The notes: generated by a model not told the origin, from the letters alone. 64,000 nt of DNA from Tenericutes bacterium HGW-Tenericutes-2 (GCA_002839095.1 PGXL01000001.1:1-64000), one strand, 5' to 3'; shown: positions 36,077 to 45,154, numbered from the stretch's first letter. Numbers and translations are program-made.

Positions 36077-36100
36077 TTTTATTAGAATAAGGAGGGCAAA

Positions 36101-37168
36101 ATGATGCCAACTGCTAAAAAGAAAGAAATTAGTAAACCAACAATAAGTGAGCCTGTCAAAGCACCTGCTAAAATGACTTTAGTATCTGGTATTCAACCGA
36201 CAGGAAAGCTTACATTAGGTAACTATATAGGAGCTTTAAGACAATTTGTAAAGCTTCAGGATGAATTAGAGGATACCGAGCTCTTCATTTTTATCGCTGA
36301 CCTCCACGCGATTACCACACCACAGGATAAAACAGAGTTAAGAAAAAGTATTAGAAATGTAGCTGCCCTATATTTAGCTTGTGGATTAAATCCTGAGAAG
36401 GTTAATTTATTTATCCAATCTGAGGTTTTAGAGCATTCAGTATTAGGCTATATTATGGAATCTACAGCTTATGTTGGTGAAATGGAACGAATGACTCAGT
36501 ATAAGGATAAAAAGGGTAAACAAACTGAAGGCATTCGTACTTCACTATTAACTTATCCTGCTTTAATGGCTGCTGATATTTTATTATATGATGCAAATAT
36601 CGTCCCTATTGGAGATGATCAGAAACAACACCTTGAGTTAACTAGAAATCTTGCAGAAAGATTTAATAATCTTTATGGAGAAACATTTGTTGTTCCTGAG
36701 GGCTTCTTCCCAAAGACAGGCGCTAGAATCATGAGTTTATCTGATCCTACGAAGAAAATGAGTAAGTCAGATGAAAATCCTAAATCCTATATCAATCTTT
36801 TAGATGATTTAGGGCTCATACGTAATAAGATTAAAAGTGCAGTTACAGATTCTGATGGAGCAATTAAATATGAACCAAAGAAAAAGCCTGGAATCTCCAA
36901 TTTATTAACAATTTATTCTTCATTAACTGAAGTACCTATTAAGGATATTGAAGATGCCTATAAGGATTCAAACTATCAAACATTTAAGGCTGAATTAGCA
37001 GAAATTGTAGTTGATGCAATTCGTCCGATTCAACAGGAATATTTTAAGATCATCAATGATACCAAGCTCGATGACATCTTAACAGCTGGTGCTGAAAGAG
37101 CAAGATTTGTTGCTCAAAGAAAGATGCAAAAGGTTTATAAAAGAATTGGTTTAGGTCGAATTAAATAG
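36101..37168 (+). CDS. trpS: Tryptophanyl-tRNA synthetase
   Basis: Charges tRNA-Trp. A class I synthetase with the HIGH-like TLGNYIGAL after VSGIQPTG and the KMSKS loop KKMSKSDENPKS. 355 residues, with about 25 extra residues at the N-terminus rich in Lys, Pro and Ala (TAKKKEISKPTISEPVKAPAK) before the usual start of the catalytic domain. AAGGAGG directly precedes the 36101 ATG, so the extension is probably translated. An alternative start at the Met before TLVSGIQ lacks a ribosome site. It is controlled by the T-box leader. Confidence 0.95.
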   Translation: MMPTAKKKEISKPTISEPVKAPAKMTLVSGIQPTGKLTLGNYIGALRQFVKLQDELEDTELFIFIADLHAITTPQDKTELRKSIRNVAALYLACGLNPEKVNLFIQSEVLEHSVLGYIMESTAYVGEMERMTQYKDKKGKQTEGIRTSLLTYPALMAADILLYDANIVPIGDDQKQHLELTRNLAERFNNLYGETFVVPEGFFPKTGARIMSLSDPTKKMSKSDENPKSYINLLDDLGLIRNKIKSAVTDSDGAIKYEPKKKPGISNLLTIYSSLTEVPIKDIEDAYKDSNYQTFKAELAEIVVDAIRPIQQEYFKIINDTKLDDILTAGAERARFVAQRKMQKVYKRIGLGRIK

Positions 37169-37175
37169 AATAAGA

Positions 37176-37205
37176 AAAGGGTTGCTCGATTTTGAGCAAC
37201 CCTTT
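37176..37205. terminator. Bidirectional terminator between trpS and the diacylglycerol kinase gene
   Basis: AAAGGGTTGCTC-GATTTT-GAGCAACCCTTT, with a T-run on the plus strand and a T-rich tract on the minus strand. Confidence 0.9.
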
Positions 37206-37212
37206 TTGTTTA

Positions 37213-38055
37213 TTATTCGTATGACTTTGCAGTAATCATATCTACCGGATATTCAACATCACCATCAACCTGAAGATATGTTGGTTTATCAAATTTGACG
37301 ATAATTTCTGTAGACTTATAAAATTGAATCCATTTTTTAAAGATAACATGACCTCCAAAATAAATAGATGGAAAAATTAACATCAAAATCCATTTTGGAA
37401 CCTTTTTAACAACTACTAAATATAATTCTTTACTATTTCTATGGGCCTTTGGTGCAATCATCATTCCACCACCATAATAAGCACCGTGCATCACACTAGC
37501 AAACCACAGCTTTTCTTCTCTCCATGTCATGCCATTTACAGTAATTTCAGCACCAATAGGTTTAAATTTAGCGAAGCCCTCGAATGCATGTCGAAAATAG
37601 TTGATTTTACTTTTTTTAAATCTCGATGTGTTGACTAAGTGTCCAATATATCCATCAAGACCAGCTCCTGTGCCATTTAAGAAATGTCTGGATTTATCCT
37701 GAAAGGATACACTTGGAAGTCTTCTAATAAATCTCTTGATAGGAACGACTTTATCCTTTGTTTTTAAGCTTCTAATAAAATCATTTCCAGTACCAGCTTG
37801 GTACATAAATATATCTTGCTTGATATCTAAATCGTAGATTCTATTTGCAAGATGGTTAATTGTTCCATCACCACCTACAATAATGATTCGATCTTCTGGG
37901 TTGCACCCAGATGCAAATGCATCCACATCATCAATAGCTAATATATTATAGCTAACAACAGCGTTTCCTTGTTTTCTAAGGTGCTGTATAACTTTGTTGA
38001 TGAATTTTTCATTTTTACCATTTCTTGATAGTGGATTATAAAGTAGTATGTCCAT
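37213..38055 (-). CDS. Diacylglycerol/lipid kinase family protein
   Basis: 280 residues with the DAGK catalytic fold. The N-terminal NPLSRNGKN motif, the nucleotide loop IIVGGDGTINHLAN and AGTGNDFIRSL are diagnostic, and YGGGMMIAPKA lies in the C-terminal domain. DgkB-type enzymes rephosphorylate diacylglycerol released by lipoteichoic-acid synthesis back to phosphatidic acid. An LtaS-like enzyme (41154-43019) and CdsA are encoded in this window, so that recycling role is plausible. YegS-type lipid kinase is the alternative. It follows tyrS by about 9 bases and is cotranscribed under its T-box. Confidence 0.85.
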   Translation of the reverse strand: MDILLYNPLSRNGKNEKFINKVIQHLRKQGNAVVSYNILAIDDVDAFASGCNPEDRIIIVGGDGTINHLANRIYDLDIKQDIFMYQAGTGNDFIRSLKTKDKVVPIKRFIRRLPSVSFQDKSRHFLNGTGAGLDGYIGHLVNTSRFKKSKINYFRHAFEGFAKFKPIGAEITVNGMTWREEKLWFASVMHGAYYGGGMMIAPKAHRNSKELYLVVVKKVPKWILMLIFPSIYFGGHVIFKKWIQFYKSTEIIVKFDKPTYLQVDGDVEYPVDMITAKSYE

Positions 38056-38064
38056 ATTGGCTCC

Positions 38065-39309
38065 TTACTTGAATAGAATCATTGCGTATTTCTTCTTACC
38101 TCTTCTAACAATTGCGTACTCACCATGCATTGCATGCTCTTTGTTTATTACAAATTCAATATCATCCATTTTTAAGTCATTGATCATGATAGCTCCACTT
38201 TGAACAAACGTTCTAGCTTCTCTTTTTGAGGATGCAAGATTGGTTTCTACTAGAACATCAAGTAATCCTTTAGGTTCGTCTATTACAACCTGGTCTAAAG
38301 TTCTTGAAAGCATTTGGAACTCTTGCTTGGATAAATCTGAAAACTCACCTAAAAAGAGTGCATCGGTTACCTTAAGAGCTTGTTTAATCGCTTTTTCACC
38401 ATGAATCAGCTTGACAACCTCGTATGCTAGCTTTTTTTGTGCTTCACGAAACTCAGGCTTTTCCTTTTGTTTTTTAACCAATTCTTCAATTTCAGGTCTC
38501 GATAGTAATGTTAGTTGCTTTAAATAGTTTTCAACATCATCATCAGATGCATTTAGGAAATATTGGTAAACCTCATATGGTGTTGTTAGATTTCCATCTA
38601 GCCATAATGCACCAGATTCACTCTTGCCAAATTTAGAGCCATCTGCCTTTAATAAAAGAGGCGATGATAAACCAATTGCCTTACTATTTTCACCTTCAAG
38701 CTTTCTGATTAATTCTAAGCCTGTGGTAATGTTTCCCCATTGGTCTGAGCCACCAAATTGAAGCTTGCAGTCTAATTCTCTATACAAGTGAAGAAAGTCT
38801 ATCGCTTGAATAAGCATGTATGAAAATTCAGTATATGAAATACCAATTTCTAATCTCTTTTGAACTGTATCTTTAGCAATCATATAATTGATTGAAAAAT
38901 GCTTTCCATAATCTCTTAGGAAAGAGATCATATCTATTTTACCAATCCAATCATAATTATTGACAAATATTGCTTTTTTAGGGTCTAGAAACTGTGATAG
39001 CTGTATCTTAATCTTCTCAGCGTTTAGTAATGACTCCTCAAGTGTTAATAATTTTCTTTCACTGGTTTGTCTTGGGTCTCCGATTAAACCAGTAGCTCCT
39101 CCAATTAATACAATCGGAGTGTGGCCATATTTCTCAAGTAATAGCATTCTAACAACTTGAACTAAATGACCTATGGTTAAAGATTCTCCTGTTGGATCAA
39201 ACCCACAGTAGAACTTAATTTTGTCGTTATCTAGTAAATCTCTTGCTCTTTCTTCATTGCTGACGTCTTTAATTAAGCCACGCCAAAGTAATTCATCATA
39301 TAATTTCAT
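38065..39309 (-). CDS. tyrS: Tyrosyl-tRNA synthetase
   Basis: Charges tRNA-Tyr. A class I enzyme with [13 protein letters not shown] (HIGH region), [23 protein letters not shown] (KMSKS equivalent) and a C-terminal S4-like RNA-binding domain (about 350-414; [19 protein letters not shown]). I prefer the ATG at 39309, because GAGGAG lies 8 bases before it, over the ATG at 39315, which is too close to the ribosome site. It is controlled by a T-box and followed by the lipid kinase gene. Confidence 0.95.
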   Translation of the reverse strand: MKLYDELLWRGLIKDVSNEERARDLLDNDKIKFYCGFDPTGESLTIGHLVQVVRMLLLEKYGHTPIVLIGGATGLIGDPRQTSERKLLTLEESLLNAEKIKIQLSQFLDPKKAIFVNNYDWIGKIDMISFLRDYGKHFSINYMIAKDTVQKRLEIGISYTEFSYMLIQAIDFLHLYRELDCKLQFGGSDQWGNITTGLELIRKLEGENSKAIGLSSPLLLKADGSKFGKSESGALWLDGNLTTPYEVYQYFLNASDDDVENYLKQLTLLSRPEIEELVKKQKEKPEFREAQKKLAYEVVKLIHGEKAIKQALKVTDALFLGEFSDLSKQEFQMLSRTLDQVVIDEPKGLLDVLVETNLASSKREARTFVQSGAIMINDLKMDDIEFVINKEHAMHGEYAIVRRGKKKYAMILFK

Positions 39310-39335
39310 ATTCATATCTCCTCTTGATTTTTAAA

Positions 39336-39525
39336 CAAAAATCGCCCTTAGAAAAAATCTAAGGACGAAAATATTCCGCGGTACCACCTTAGTTCTAGAA
39401 TCAAATTCTAGCACTTAAAATTCATATGATCTCCATAAATGTATTTCAATACTTGTTTTCTCTCCATGTTACACCCTCATGAAGTCTCTAAATTAGGTTT
39501 TCAAGTCTTTACTATTTTTATTTCA
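39336..39525 (-). promoter_or_regulatory. T-box riboswitch (Tyr) upstream of tyrS
   Basis: The minus strand has AAGGTGGTACCGCGG (T-box), and the terminator TCGTCCTTAG/CTAAGGGCGA (39342-39368) followed by TTTTTG. AGAGA and Stem I lie upstream. TAC followed by A (39441-39443) is the likely Tyr specifier. I could not place a convincing promoter; transcription may start in, or read through from, ccpA. Confidence 0.9.
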
Positions 39526-39534
39526 TTGATCGAT

Positions 39535-40530
39535 TTAGTTTGTGGTCTGTCTCTTGACGATATAGTGTGGAAGTGTGATTCGGATATTATCTACATCCTT
39601 TTGATTCATTAACTTCGTTAATAGTCTCATCGACACAGCACCTATATCATATACTGGAACGTCAATAGATGTCAAGGTTGGACGTGATAAAAGTGCATAT
39701 TTTGTATTTTGGAAGCCTGCAACTGCTAAATCCTTAGGAACAAGGCGACCATTATCTCTTGCAATATTCATAAATGATACGGCAATTGAATCTCTTACAC
39801 CGATTGCTGCGTCAACTTTCTTATCAGCAAAGAAGGTGGAGAAGTGTTGACGATTAATATTTGTGTCACCACTGGTTCTAAATATCTTTGGTTCTAGCTT
39901 AGCTTCTTCCATCGCTCTTGTATATCCAGCTTCTTTTTTATCATTGACTGAATATCTTCTAGCGGTTGATAAAAGATATATATTTTGGCGGTGATCATTA
40001 ATCATTAACTTCGTAATTTCATATCCAGCTTTTTCATAATCAATAGATACTGTTGGAACGTCTGGATCATCAGATACGACATTTGCAAATACAAATGGAA
40101 TTCCATTTGAATTGAACATTCTCTTAATATCTTCGACACGCTTTTCATTGAGTTCATCATTCAAATACAAAACACCGTCAACCTGTTCAGCGACAATATC
40201 ATGGAGTGTATCAATAACATCCATATCTTCTCTAATTGCGAAAAGTTTAATAGAGTATTTATAGTTTTGAGCGATATCTGAGATACCTCCAAGCATTTCA
40301 GCTACTGAAGCTCTCGTAATATCGGAGATGACGACCCCTACTGTAGTAGTTTTTCTGCTTGCTAGACCTCTTGCAATAACGTTTGGTCTATATCCAAGCT
40401 CTTTAATTACTTTTAGGACTCTTTGTCTTGTTTCTTCTTTAACCTTTTCAGGGTTGTTGAGTACGCGTGATACTGTTGCAAGCGATACACCTGCAGCACC
40501 AGCTACATCATAAATTGTGGCGTTACTCAT
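39535..40530 (-). CDS. ccpA: Catabolite control protein A (LacI family)
   Basis: 331 residues. The LacI-type helix-turn-helix TIYDVAGAAGVSLATVSRVL and hinge YRPNVIARGLASRKTTT lead into a periplasmic-binding-like effector domain (about 60-331). The HTH and hinge follow the CcpA pattern of Firmicutes. CcpA binds cre sites with Ser-phosphorylated HPr as co-repressor. A 13/14 cre sits within its own promoter, supporting both identity and autoregulation. Another LacI regulator is possible, but no sugar operon is adjacent. Confidence 0.82.
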   Translation of the reverse strand: MSNATIYDVAGAAGVSLATVSRVLNNPEKVKEETRQRVLKVIKELGYRPNVIARGLASRKTTTVGVVISDITRASVAEMLGGISDIAQNYKYSIKLFAIREDMDVIDTLHDIVAEQVDGVLYLNDELNEKRVEDIKRMFNSNGIPFVFANVVSDDPDVPTVSIDYEKAGYEITKLMINDHRQNIYLLSTARRYSVNDKKEAGYTRAMEEAKLEPKIFRTSGDTNINRQHFSTFFADKKVDAAIGVRDSIAVSFMNIARDNGRLVPKDLAVAGFQNTKYALLSRPTLTSIDVPVYDIGAVSMRLLTKLMNQKDVDNIRITLPHYIVKRQTTN

Positions 40531-40569
40531 ATAAAAAAATCACCTCTACATTTCATATTATACAAAATC

Positions 40570-40598
40570 ATTATAGCATTTAATGTAAAGGCTTTCAA
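40570..40598 (-). promoter_or_regulatory. ccpA promoter with embedded cre
   Basis: TTGAAA (40593-40598), 17 bases, TATAAT (40570-40575). The cre TGTAAAGGCTTTCA (plus strand 40584-40597; 13/14 match) overlaps the -35 and spacer, the ideal position for repression. A second palindrome, TGAAAATATTTTCA, lies just upstream at 40607-40620. Confidence 0.8.
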
Positions 40599-40628
40599 GT
40601 GATTTATGAAAATATTTTCATTCGCTTA

Positions 40629-40658
40629 CAAAAAAATAAAAGGGCTATTCGCCCTTTT
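40629..40658 (-). terminator. Terminator of rplS
   Basis: AAAAGGGC-GAATA-GCCCTTTT followed by ATTTTTTTG on the minus strand. Confidence 0.9.
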
Positions 40659-40665
40659 ACCTTGT

Positions 40666-41022
40666 TTACCGTTTTTCTTTAATTCTTGCTGCTTTAGTTG
40701 ATAATGTGCGGATGTAATTTAACTTCGCGCGTCTTACCTTACCACTACGTGCTACCTCAATACGATCGATTGATGGTGAATGTACTGGGAAAGTACGTTC
40801 TACACCGATTCCATAAGATATCTTACGGACCGTAAATGTTTCAGAAACTCCTCCGCCTTGTCTTTTAATGACTAGACCTTCAAACAACTGAATACGTTCG
40901 CGGTTACCTTCTTTAATCTTTACGTATACCTTAACGGTATCTCCAGAGTTAAATACTGGTACTTCCTTGATGTAAGAACTTGTGATCGCAGCGATTAAAT
41001 CTTGACCTTTTAATCTTGACAT
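40666..41022 (-). CDS. rplS: 50S ribosomal protein L19
   Basis: A large-subunit protein at the interface with 16S rRNA. 118 residues. [45 protein letters not shown] and the C-terminal [20 protein letters not shown] are conserved. Although it normally follows trmD in one operon, here it has a separate promoter and leader, because an LtaS-like gene intervenes. Confidence 0.97.
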   Translation of the reverse strand: MSRLKGQDLIAAITSSYIKEVPVFNSGDTVKVYVKIKEGNRERIQLFEGLVIKRQGGGVSETFTVRKISYGIGVERTFPVHSPSIDRIEVARSGKVRRAKLNYIRTLSTKAARIKEKR

Positions 41023-41095
41023 GTTCGACTCACTCTCTTTCTTCCAATGTTCATGTTCCTTGACAGCGGACCATTGTGCTAATTTGATACGGCTT
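41023..41095 (-). promoter_or_regulatory. rplS leader (putative L19 leader RNA)
   Basis: About 75 bases from the predicted start to the ATG, containing ATCAAATTAGCACAATGGTCC and complementary CAATG/CATTG arms. Firmicutes rplS genes commonly carry an L19 leader element; this position and size fit, but I assign the class only tentatively. Confidence 0.5.
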
Positions 41096-41099
41096 TCTT

Positions 41100-41128
41100 A
41101 TTATAACAAAGTTAAAATGAAGTTGCAA
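41100..41128 (-). promoter_or_regulatory. Promoter of rplS
   Basis: TTGCAA (41123-41128), 17 bases, TATAAT (41100-41105). Confidence 0.8.
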
Positions 41129-41153
41129 CCGTTTTATGACTAAATCTTATAGA

Positions 41154-43019
41154 TTAATCAACAATTTTTGGTAAATATGTAGTACGATCGATGAAATAGT
41201 TAGATTGGAACATCTTCTCATATTTATCAATCACCTGATAAACCCAGGTTTTCTTTGCAAGATAGTCTACTGGATCGTTATTTCCAGATAATACCACATC
41301 AAACATAACAACATTTTCACGACTTATCCAGCTTGAAAATGAAAGGATGATTGGTCTATCTTCTTTTTCCTCTAAAAAGATACTTTGACCATAATAGAAG
41401 TCTTGGTAATATGAAATACCTAATAAATCCATAATTGTTGGTGTGATATCATAATGAGATGTTAATGTATCTAGTTCGTTTGAACCAAGTTTTTTACTAT
41501 AAATAATAAATGGCACTTTTTCCATTTCATAAGGTATATCTCTTGTTTCTGGATTTGAGTATTCATAAGTGATTGGAAAACTTGAGTAGTTTTTATGATC
41601 ACTAAATAAAATGATTAATGTGTCCTCTAAAAGATTCTTTTCTTCTAAATCATCTAAAAGAGTGCCTAATCCTTCATCAAAGTTCATTTGTGCAGCAGTA
41701 ATTGTTAATAATTCAATTGGTGCATTTTGATATTTAGGATCATTTGCTAATATATCATAATAAGGCTTAAGCTCTTCACGATATTTATTATGTGGACCAT
41801 GAGGTGTAACTGTCATTACAAAGCTAAAGAATGGATCATCTTGAATTGGGACAATCAAATCTTTAAATTTTTCAAACATAATGGAATCCAATGGCCAATT
41901 ACCATTTTCTTCAATTGCTAGATCCTCAAATGCGTAATATCTTTCAAATCCCATGTTTGGATGAATTTGATCTCTATTAAAGAATGTTTGATAATAATTA
42001 TGAAATGAATTTGCAGTATAACCAAATTCTCCTAAAACATGAGGTAGTGCATTTGTATATGTATTATTCCCAAATGAGTACATAAAGTTATCTGCTTGGA
42101 AATACATCATCGATGTGAGTGATTTAAACTCAGCATCATAAGTATAATTTGATTTTGCTGCTGAATAGAAGTTAGTAAAGCTTATACCTTCGTCATGTAA
42201 TCTGTAATAATTTGGTGTATGTTCTCTTGTGAATGCATAATCCTCACAGGTTTCACACATAATCATAATCACATTTTGTCCTTCAAGGAAACCATATAGC
42301 GCTGATTTTTCAGCAAGAGTTTGTGTAACAACCTGATCAATTTCTTCGATGTAATCATCTGCATATAGTAATGGTTTGATGGCATTACCAGCGTAAGTAA
42401 TTATATCTTTTGTATGATATGTAATGGATCCGAATTTTTGAACAAACAAGCTCTTATCAGCAGGTGTATTAAACACTAAAGCGTCTGTTTCATTAATAAT
42501 ACGAGGACTTAGGAATAAGCCTAGCATTGAGATTAATAAATAAATGGTTCTAAAAACATATCTTTTAGGATTGTTTTCAGGGTGTAGTTTAACAATATGT
42601 TTTAGGAATTTAAAGCTGAATAATAAGAATGCTATAATAATAGCCCATAAAAGTAATCCGTAAGGAGATAATGGGTTATATTTCAAGCCTATCTTCATTG
42701 TATTTTTTCCTGATTCAAGAAGCATTGCTATTGATGTAACATCTTGCTTGAAGAAATAAAGCGTACTATCCGTTAAAAAGAATGTAAACATGATTAAAAT
42801 GTAGATAAAATATGCAAAATATCTGTTTTTATTCTTCTTAATGAAGGAAAGCGTTGAAAGAACAATAGCAACATTAAAGAACGCAATGAGCCAATGCCCA
42901 AAGGTAACTCCAAAGCCATAACGAATAATAAAAATAGCATCAAATGTAAAAACAACAAAAATAATGAATAGGAATTCAACGATTTGGCTGTTTTGTGCTA
43001 TTCTCTTGATGAAATTCAT
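41154..43019 (-). CDS. Lipoteichoic-acid-synthase-like sulfatase-fold phosphoglycerol transferase
   Basis: 621 residues. Five membrane helices fill the first ~190 residues, followed by an extracytoplasmic alkaline-phosphatase/sulfatase domain. Metal and catalytic elements are visible: IMIMCETCED (metal Glu), NYTYDAEFKSLTSM with the nucleophile Thr equivalent, and LFSDHKNYS (metal Asp, His). LtaS transfers glycerol-phosphate from phosphatidylglycerol onto a glycolipid, releasing diacylglycerol. In a wall-less cell it may decorate membrane glycolipids, which is inference. It lies between trmD and rplS, bounded by terminators on both sides, so it is an insertion into a conserved operon. Confidence 0.82.
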   Translation of the reverse strand: MNFIKRIAQNSQIVEFLFIIFVVFTFDAIFIIRYGFGVTFGHWLIAFFNVAIVLSTLSFIKKNKNRYFAYFIYILIMFTFFLTDSTLYFFKQDVTSIAMLLESGKNTMKIGLKYNPLSPYGLLLWAIIIAFLLFSFKFLKHIVKLHPENNPKRYVFRTIYLLISMLGLFLSPRIINETDALVFNTPADKSLFVQKFGSITYHTKDIITYAGNAIKPLLYADDYIEEIDQVVTQTLAEKSALYGFLEGQNVIMIMCETCEDYAFTREHTPNYYRLHDEGISFTNFYSAAKSNYTYDAEFKSLTSMMYFQADNFMYSFGNNTYTNALPHVLGEFGYTANSFHNYYQTFFNRDQIHPNMGFERYYAFEDLAIEENGNWPLDSIMFEKFKDLIVPIQDDPFFSFVMTVTPHGPHNKYREELKPYYDILANDPKYQNAPIELLTITAAQMNFDEGLGTLLDDLEEKNLLEDTLIILFSDHKNYSSFPITYEYSNPETRDIPYEMEKVPFIIYSKKLGSNELDTLTSHYDITPTIMDLLGISYYQDFYYGQSIFLEEKEDRPIILSFSSWISRENVVMFDVVLSGNNDPVDYLAKKTWVYQVIDKYEKMFQSNYFIDRTTYLPKIVD

Positions 43020-43087
43020 AGTAATCCCTTCCTTTCAAAATTCTTGTTTACCAAAAATTTACATTTTTTTACAAATATATTATACAT

Positions 43088-43121
43088 CAAAAAAAATAAT
43101 ATGAGTTAAACTCACACTATT
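43088..43121 (-). terminator. Terminator of the rpsP-trmD operon
   Basis: A 12-bp stem, AATAGTGTGAGT with ACTCATATTATT (two G-U pairs), followed by TTTTTT. It contains the trmD stop codon. Confidence 0.85.
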
Positions 43122-43842
43122 TTTTGATTGGATAGTTTAGTTTTTGTAAAACTTTTTCTTCTTTTTCTGTTAATTCAATTTTATCGATTAAATCTGGTCT
43201 TTTTCGAACTGTTTGCTTAATGGATTCCTCAAATCTATATTGGTCAATTAATTGATGATTACCAGATCTTAAGACCTCTGGAACATGATATCCCTTGTAT
43301 TTTTCTGGTTTTGTGAATTGAGGAAATTTTAGCCAACCATTTTGCAGGCTATCTTCTTCAGCAGAATCCGCATGAATGACATCAGGTATGAGTCTAGTGA
43401 CTGCATCCGTAATAATCATTGCAGGAATTTCACCACCAGTTAACACATAATCACCAATTGATATTTCTTCATCTATTAGTTCTTCAACTCTTGCATCAAT
43501 ACCTTCATAATGACCACATAATAAAATCAAATGTTTTTCCTTAGATAATTCAATTGCTTTTTTTTGATTAAATAGTTTCCCTTGAGGTGACAGCATAATG
43601 ATTTTTGATTCAGGTGTCTTAATCTTTTCAATGCAGTCATAAAATGGTGGAAATGCCATTAACATTCCAACGCCACCACCATATGGAGTATCATCAATCT
43701 TTTTATGTTTATTGTGCGAATAATCTCTAAGCTGATTTAATCTAATATCCACTTGGTTACAAATAATTGCTTTTTTAATAATTGAATTGTCCAAAAAATC
43801 ATTAAAAAACTCTGGAAAAATCGTTACGATATCGATAATCAT
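43117..43842 (-). CDS. trmD: tRNA (guanine-N1)-methyltransferase
   Basis: Makes m1G37 using SAM, protecting the reading frame. 241 residues with the SPOUT trefoil-knot fold: DIVTIFPEFF, YGGGVGMLM, LLCGHYEGIDARV, EISIGDYVLTGGE and the C-terminal LQNGWLKFPQFTKP segment. Its ATG overlaps the rimM stop by four bases. The rpsP-khpA-rimM-trmD order is conserved in Firmicutes. Confidence 0.97.
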   Translation of the reverse strand: MIIDIVTIFPEFFNDFLDNSIIKKAIICNQVDIRLNQLRDYSHNKHKKIDDTPYGGGVGMLMAFPPFYDCIEKIKTPESKIIMLSPQGKLFNQKKAIELSKEKHLILLCGHYEGIDARVEELIDEEISIGDYVLTGGEIPAMIITDAVTRLIPDVIHADSAEEDSLQNGWLKFPQFTKPEKYKGYHVPEVLRSGNHQLIDQYRFEESIKQTVRKRPDLIDKIELTEKEEKVLQKLNYPIKK

Positions 43843-44336
43843 AGTAATCCCTCGATTGGTGTAATAATAATTCTATCCTCCAAGACCTGAGATACAAAAA
43901 CCTTAATGAATGGAATCATCACCTTTTTACCATTTTCTCTTTCAATCTCTAAAAGATGTCCTTGAGGAACTGGTATCAAATGAATGACGCGTCCCACATA
44001 AACATTTTGGTCGGTATAAACGTCCTTATCCAATAAGGATTCGTAGTGATAATCATCATCTTCAAGTTCTTTGGTAACGGACGCATCAGAATATACCTCT
44101 AGCCCTTTATAAGCTAGAATATCGTTGATATCATCATATCCCTTAAATTTAACGATTAGAAGATTTGCTTGTTTTCTTACACGCTCAATTGTAAAAAACT
44201 TCTTTTTACCCTGAATGAGCACATAGACTTCAGCCTTAACGAAAAAGCGGTTAAAATCACTTAAATTGTAGATTTTAACCTCTCCCTTAATGCCGTGTGT
44301 ATTTGTAATTTTACCAATTTGATACATCTTGCTCAT
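43839..44336 (-). CDS. rimM: 16S rRNA processing protein RimM
   Basis: Assists maturation of the 30S head and binds S19. 165 residues: an N-terminal beta-barrel (GKITNTHGIKGEVKIY) and a C-terminal PRC-barrel domain (about 95-165; VGRVIHLIPVPQGHLLEIE, VMIPFIKVFV). It is coupled to trmD by a 4-base overlap and lies 2 bases after khpA. Confidence 0.93.
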   Translation of the reverse strand: MSKMYQIGKITNTHGIKGEVKIYNLSDFNRFFVKAEVYVLIQGKKKFFTIERVRKQANLLIVKFKGYDDINDILAYKGLEVYSDASVTKELEDDDYHYESLLDKDVYTDQNVYVGRVIHLIPVPQGHLLEIERENGKKVMIPFIKVFVSQVLEDRIIITPIEGLL

Positions 44337-44338
44337 CC

Positions 44339-44587
44339 TTAAAACGAGTCAATATCGATTTGAACACGCTTGCCTTCTTTAGAGGCTCCCGCATAGCAAA
44401 TCGTACGCATTGCACTGGCAATCTTGCCACCTTTTCCAATCACACGTCCTAAATCAGCTTCATTGACTAAAAGCTGGATTGTAATCGTGTCGTCGTCACT
44501 TGATAAGATCTTTACTAATACATCGTCAGGGTTAACAACTAATGGCATTATCATATTTTTGATTAATTTTTCAAAATCTACCGCCAT
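44339..44587 (-). CDS. khpA: KH-domain RNA-binding protein KhpA
   Basis: 82 residues with one KH domain. The GxxG loop is VIGKGGKIASAMRTI, preceded by the strand TIQLLVNEADLG. KhpA pairs with KhpB in Gram-positive bacteria to bind many RNAs and influence growth and division. It is located between rpsP and rimM as in B. subtilis (ylqC). GGGGG precedes the ATG. Confidence 0.9.
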   Translation of the reverse strand: MAVDFEKLIKNMIMPLVVNPDDVLVKILSSDDDTITIQLLVNEADLGRVIGKGGKIASAMRTICYAGASKEGKRVQIDIDSF

Positions 44588-44602
44588 GATAAGTTCCCCC
44601 TT

Positions 44603-44845
44603 TTATTTATCTAGTACGCTATACTTCTTGAATAAGCTTTTTACAGTATCTGTAGGTTGTGCACCATTGTCAATCCATTGTTGTGCTTTTGTACCATCCA
44701 CTGCAACTTTACCGATTAAAGGATCATAAGTTCCTAGGATTTCCAAGAATTTACCGTCTCTAGATCTTGTTGATTCGCTTGCTACAACTCTGTAAAATGG
44801 TCTCTTATTTGAACCAAAACGTTGTAGACGTATTTTAACTGCCAT
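44603..44845 (-). CDS. rpsP: 30S ribosomal protein S16
   Basis: 80 residues from MAVKIRLQRFGSNKRPFYRVV. I choose the ATG at 44845 over an in-frame GTG three codons earlier. RDGKFLEILGTYDP is conserved. It is first in the rpsP-khpA-rimM-trmD operon and is expressed from a promoter about 40 bases upstream. Confidence 0.95.
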   Translation of the reverse strand: MAVKIRLQRFGSNKRPFYRVVASESTRSRDGKFLEILGTYDPLIGKVAVDGTKAQQWIDNGAQPTDTVKSLFKKYSVLDK

Positions 44846-44881
44846 AATATTCACTCGCTTTCTTTTTTTATATCCATTACT

Positions 44882-44909
44882 ATTATATACAAAATAATTC
44901 TCCTGTCAA
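44882..44909 (-). promoter_or_regulatory. Promoter of the rpsP operon
   Basis: Perfect TTGACA (44904-44909) and TATAAT (44882-44887) with a 16-base spacer. Confidence 0.85.
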
Positions 44910-44926
44910 GTCTTTTTCCTTAACAG

Positions 44927-45154
44927 TTAAAAATTTACATTCGGATCAAAGAGCTGAGAAGGTCCGATATGCTTAAATCCCTTAACATCCTTTAATTGTT
45001 TTTTTAAATTTGCTTCTATATCTTTATCCCCATAGACAACAGCATATCCTTGTTTTTCAGATACATAGGATATATCAACAGGTAGGGAACGAAGCTTTTC
45101 AATTACATGCTTTCCCTGGTAAAAAACGACATAAGACATCCGATTAGCGTACAT
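44927..45154 (-). CDS. ylbG: YlbG-family protein (DUF2129)
   Basis: 75 residues; the core SYVVFYQGKHVIEKLRSLP and the segment YVSEKQGYAVVYGD match the small YlbG (UPF0298) family. Its function is unknown, but it is usually encoded next to ylbF, as here. The ATG at 45154 has GGAGG 8 bases upstream and overlaps the end of ylbF by 11 bases. A Met five codons later is an alternative start. Confidence 0.8.
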   Translation of the reverse strand: MYANRMSYVVFYQGKHVIEKLRSLPVDISYVSEKQGYAVVYGDKDIEANLKKQLKDVKGFKHIGPSQLFDPNVNF

